Part shown: positions 62,266 to 64,000 of the stretch, one piece after another
Layout of the letters: each line of letters opens with the position of its first letter
How positions within the stretch are numbered: position 1 is the first letter of the stretch
Origin: Pricia mediterranea
Lineage (GTDB): Bacteria; Bacteroidota; Bacteroidia; Flavobacteriales; Flavobacteriaceae
NCBI RefSeq assembly: GCF_032248455.1
Contig: NZ_JAVTTP010000001.1
Coordinates: 2,912,501 to 2,976,500 of the forward strand
Length of the DNA stretch: 64,000 nucleotides
Reading direction: 5' to 3'
Position numbers and translations under genes: made by a program
The notes under the pieces: generated by a model
The model's database searches: none
The model's input: the letters and a program-made list of their open reading frames with translations, nothing else
Told to the model about the DNA's origin: nothing

Positions 62266-64000
62266 ATGCAAGACCCTGTTTCCTTTTATCAACACCAGAT
62301 CGAAAACTATTCGGCCGAACTTTCCCGACTACAGAAGCGACTTTTCGCTTCGAGCATGATTCGATTGGCGGTGTTCTTGGCAGCGGGTTTGGGCGTTTAT
62401 TTGGTGTTTGGGAACTTCAAATGGGTTTTGGCCATTGTGTTGATGACCGTGGGGCTGTTTCTGTTCCTGGTTTCCCGGCATCAGAACCTACAGTACGAGC
62501 GGGATAGGCTAAAAGCCTTGGTACAGATCAACGAGACGGAGCTCAGGGTGCTTCGGCGCGACTTCCAAGGACTTCCGGAAGGCAACGAATTCAAAAATCC
62601 CGACCATTATTTTAGTCATGATATCGACCTTTTCGGAAGAGGTTCCTTCTACCAGTACGCCAACCGGACGGCCCTAGGGCAGGGCAGCGAAACCTTTGCC
62701 GGGTTGCTGATGGAAAATTCCATAGTGAACATCCCCCAAAAACAGGAAGCTATCCAAGAGTTGGCGGCGATGCCCGAATGGCGACAGCATTTTTCGGCTA
62801 TCGCCTCGTTGACCAAAGCGGAAACGGGTTCGGAGCGTATCGTGCAATGGTTGACCTCGTATTCCCCATTTGTACCGAAAATAATGAAAATTGCCCCCTG
62901 GATTTTTTCAGTAATCTCTTTGATTGTATTAGTACTTTATTTTATTGATTTGGTCACTTTTTCCTTGCTGCTTTTAAATCTGTTCATCGGTTTGGCCATC
63001 TCGGGTATGTATATGAAAAAGATAACCGGTCTGACCGCCGAGGCCACGAGAGTCCAAAGTACATTTCAACAGTACAACAAGCTTTTGACGCTTTTGGAGG
63101 AGACGGAATTTAAATCCGTCTATCTTCAAAATTGGAAGGCCGCGGTGGTGGGCGAAACCCAAAGAACCTCGGAAATAATAAAAAAGTTGGCCAATCAGTT
63201 GAATAGTCTCGATAAGAACAACAACGTGGTGTATCTGTTTTTGGCCAATGGATATTTTCTGCGGACCCTTCACCATTGCTATCGGATCGAGAACTGGATT
63301 CAGCAACACGGCAGCTCCGTCGAGAAATGGTTCGTGACCATCGCCCATTTCGACGCGTTCAACAGTCTGGGCAATTTTGCGTTTAACCATCCCAAATACG
63401 CGTATCCCGTTCTATCCTCCGGGGAAATAGTTTTGAAATCCAAAGCAGCGGGCCATCCTTTGTTACATCCCGAAAAAAGCGTTTTAAACGACCTCCAAAT
63501 TAAAAAAGAACAGTTCTTTATCATCACCGGCGCCAATATGGCGGGTAAAAGCACCTTTTTACGAACTGCCTCGCTGCAAATCGTGATGGCCAACGTAGGC
63601 TTGCCTGTCTGTGCTTCCGAGGTAGAATATTCACCCATAAAACTGATTACCAGTATACGTACGACAGATTCCTTGACCGATGACGAATCCTACTTTTTTT
63701 CGGAGCTGAAACGGTTGAAGTTTATTGTGGACGAGGTGCAGCGGGACACCTATTTTATTGTCTTGGATGAAATTCTCAAAGGCACGAACAGCACCGATAA
63801 GGCCAAGGGAAGCCGAAAATTCGTCGAACGTCTTGTTGCCTCGAGATCCACTGGAATCATCGCGACGCATGATCTAAGCCTTTGTGAGGTCGCTAAAGAC
63901 CATCCCCAAATCGAGAACCATTATTTCGACGCCGAAATCATCGATAATGAGCTGCATTTTGACTACAAGTTCAAGGAAGGTATTTGCCAGAACATGAACG
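62266..64000 (+). CDS. Membrane-anchored MutS-related ATPase, 3' end beyond window
   Basis: At least 578 residues from the ATG at 62266, open at the window end. Two hydrophobic zones (about 30-70 and 205-250) predict four membrane helices, absent from mismatch-repair MutS. The central clamp-like helices lead to the MutS ATPase domain with Walker A TGANMAGKST, SYFFSELKRL, Walker B IVLDEILKGTNS and ATHDLSLCE. The DNA-mismatch-recognition domains are missing. Such MutS-like membrane proteins are common in Bacteroidota and uncharacterised. Confidence 0.88.
   Translation, partial: MQDPVSFYQHQIENYSAELSRLQKRLFASSMIRLAVFLAAGLGVYLVFGNFKWVLAIVLMTVGLFLFLVSRHQNLQYERDRLKALVQINETELRVLRRDFQGLPEGNEFKNPDHYFSHDIDLFGRGSFYQYANRTALGQGSETFAGLLMENSIVNIPQKQEAIQELAAMPEWRQHFSAIASLTKAETGSERIVQWLTSYSPFVPKIMKIAPWIFSVISLIVLVLYFIDLVTFSLLLLNLFIGLAISGMYMKKITGLTAEATRVQSTFQQYNKLLTLLEETEFKSVYLQNWKAAVVGETQRTSEIIKKLANQLNSLDKNNNVVYLFLANGYFLRTLHHCYRIENWIQQHGSSVEKWFVTIAHFDAFNSLGNFAFNHPKYAYPVLSSGEIVLKSKAAGHPLLHPEKSVLNDLQIKKEQFFIITGANMAGKSTFLRTASLQIVMANVGLPVCASEVEYSPIKLITSIRTTDSLTDDESYFFSELKRLKFIVDEVQRDTYFIVLDEILKGTNSTDKAKGSRKFVERLVASRSTGIIATHDLSLCEVAKDHPQIENHYFDAEIIDNELHFDYKFKEGICQNMN

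Noticed and set aside
62190-62507. Plus-strand frame overlapping the start of the mutS-like gene
   Set aside because: Frame-shadow of the mutS-like gene with no domain; the ATG at 62266 gives the real product.

Overview
The window comes from a member of the Bacteroidota, most likely a marine Flavobacteriaceae. The evidence is a SusC/SusD polysaccharide utilization locus (PUL), a TamB/TamL pair, many lipoproteins, promoter -7 elements of the TAnnTTTG type, TTG start codons with little Shine-Dalgarno signal, and typical flavobacterial families (DUF4230, DUF4260, BlaI-M56-TonB modules). This placement is inference; no rRNA or tRNA gene is present.

Region 1 (1-19.9 kb, all minus strand) is a PUL. 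From its promoter it reads SusC, SusD, a two-LamG surface lipoprotein, two tandem GH144-type (Glycoamylase family) lipoproteins, an alpha/beta hydrolase, a GH43 enzyme with a discoidin-like tail, a secreted PHP-domain metallohydrolase, a GH3 beta-glucosidase and, after a 163-bp gap, an S1 sulfatase cut by the window edge. Upstream lies a one-component regulator with a propeller, Y_Y_Y domain, membrane helix and LuxR-type HTH. The 214-bp gap between regulator and susC holds an inverted pair of a 19-bp element, each copy with two CTACAT boxes 11 bp apart. GH144 plus GH3 suggests a beta-1,2-glucan substrate. The PHP protein and esterase could remove phosphoglycerol and acyl substituents, but this is a hypothesis.

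Region 2 (20.3-31.6 kb) holds tamB and tamL (outer-membrane assembly), a NahK-like sugar kinase paired with a sugar nucleotidyltransferase, and a secreted esterase-like protein. Region 3 (31.7-36.2 kb) is a run of small cytoplasmic genes (TfoX-N, VOC, DinB, SRPBCC, DUF1801) with gene remnants (DUF1697-like, YdeI-like), then Hsp20, a truncated second Hsp20 and a patatin. Region 4 (36.2-43.9 kb) has an SLC13/TrkA-C transporter, a small lipoprotein, a PIG-L deacetylase, a Gfo/Idh/MocA oxidoreductase, a type II NADH dehydrogenase, a candidate structured ncRNA and three very small genes.

Region 5 (44.0-50.5 kb, minus) is a complete four-step histidine-utilization operon hutH-hutI-hutU-hutG. Region 6 (50.7-57.3 kb) has a nitroreductase, a DUF456 protein, and a BlaI repressor with an M56/BlaR1-like antirepressor followed by TonB-C-domain proteins. 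Two ACTA-N6-TAGT operators overlap a -7 promoter element upstream of blaI. Then come an S41 peptidase remnant and a TPR protein. Region 7 (57.6-64 kb) contains ruvC, hemW, a cyclase-family hydrolase, DUF4260, DUF4230, a Dabb-like secreted protein, an MmcQ/YjbR protein and a membrane-anchored MutS-related ATPase cut by the window end.

Three families of short interspersed repeats occur in intergenic DNA. Two genes elsewhere (hsp20 and a small lipoprotein) share an identical 16-bp sigma-54-like promoter core. No CRISPR array, insertion sequence, prophage or tRNA was seen.
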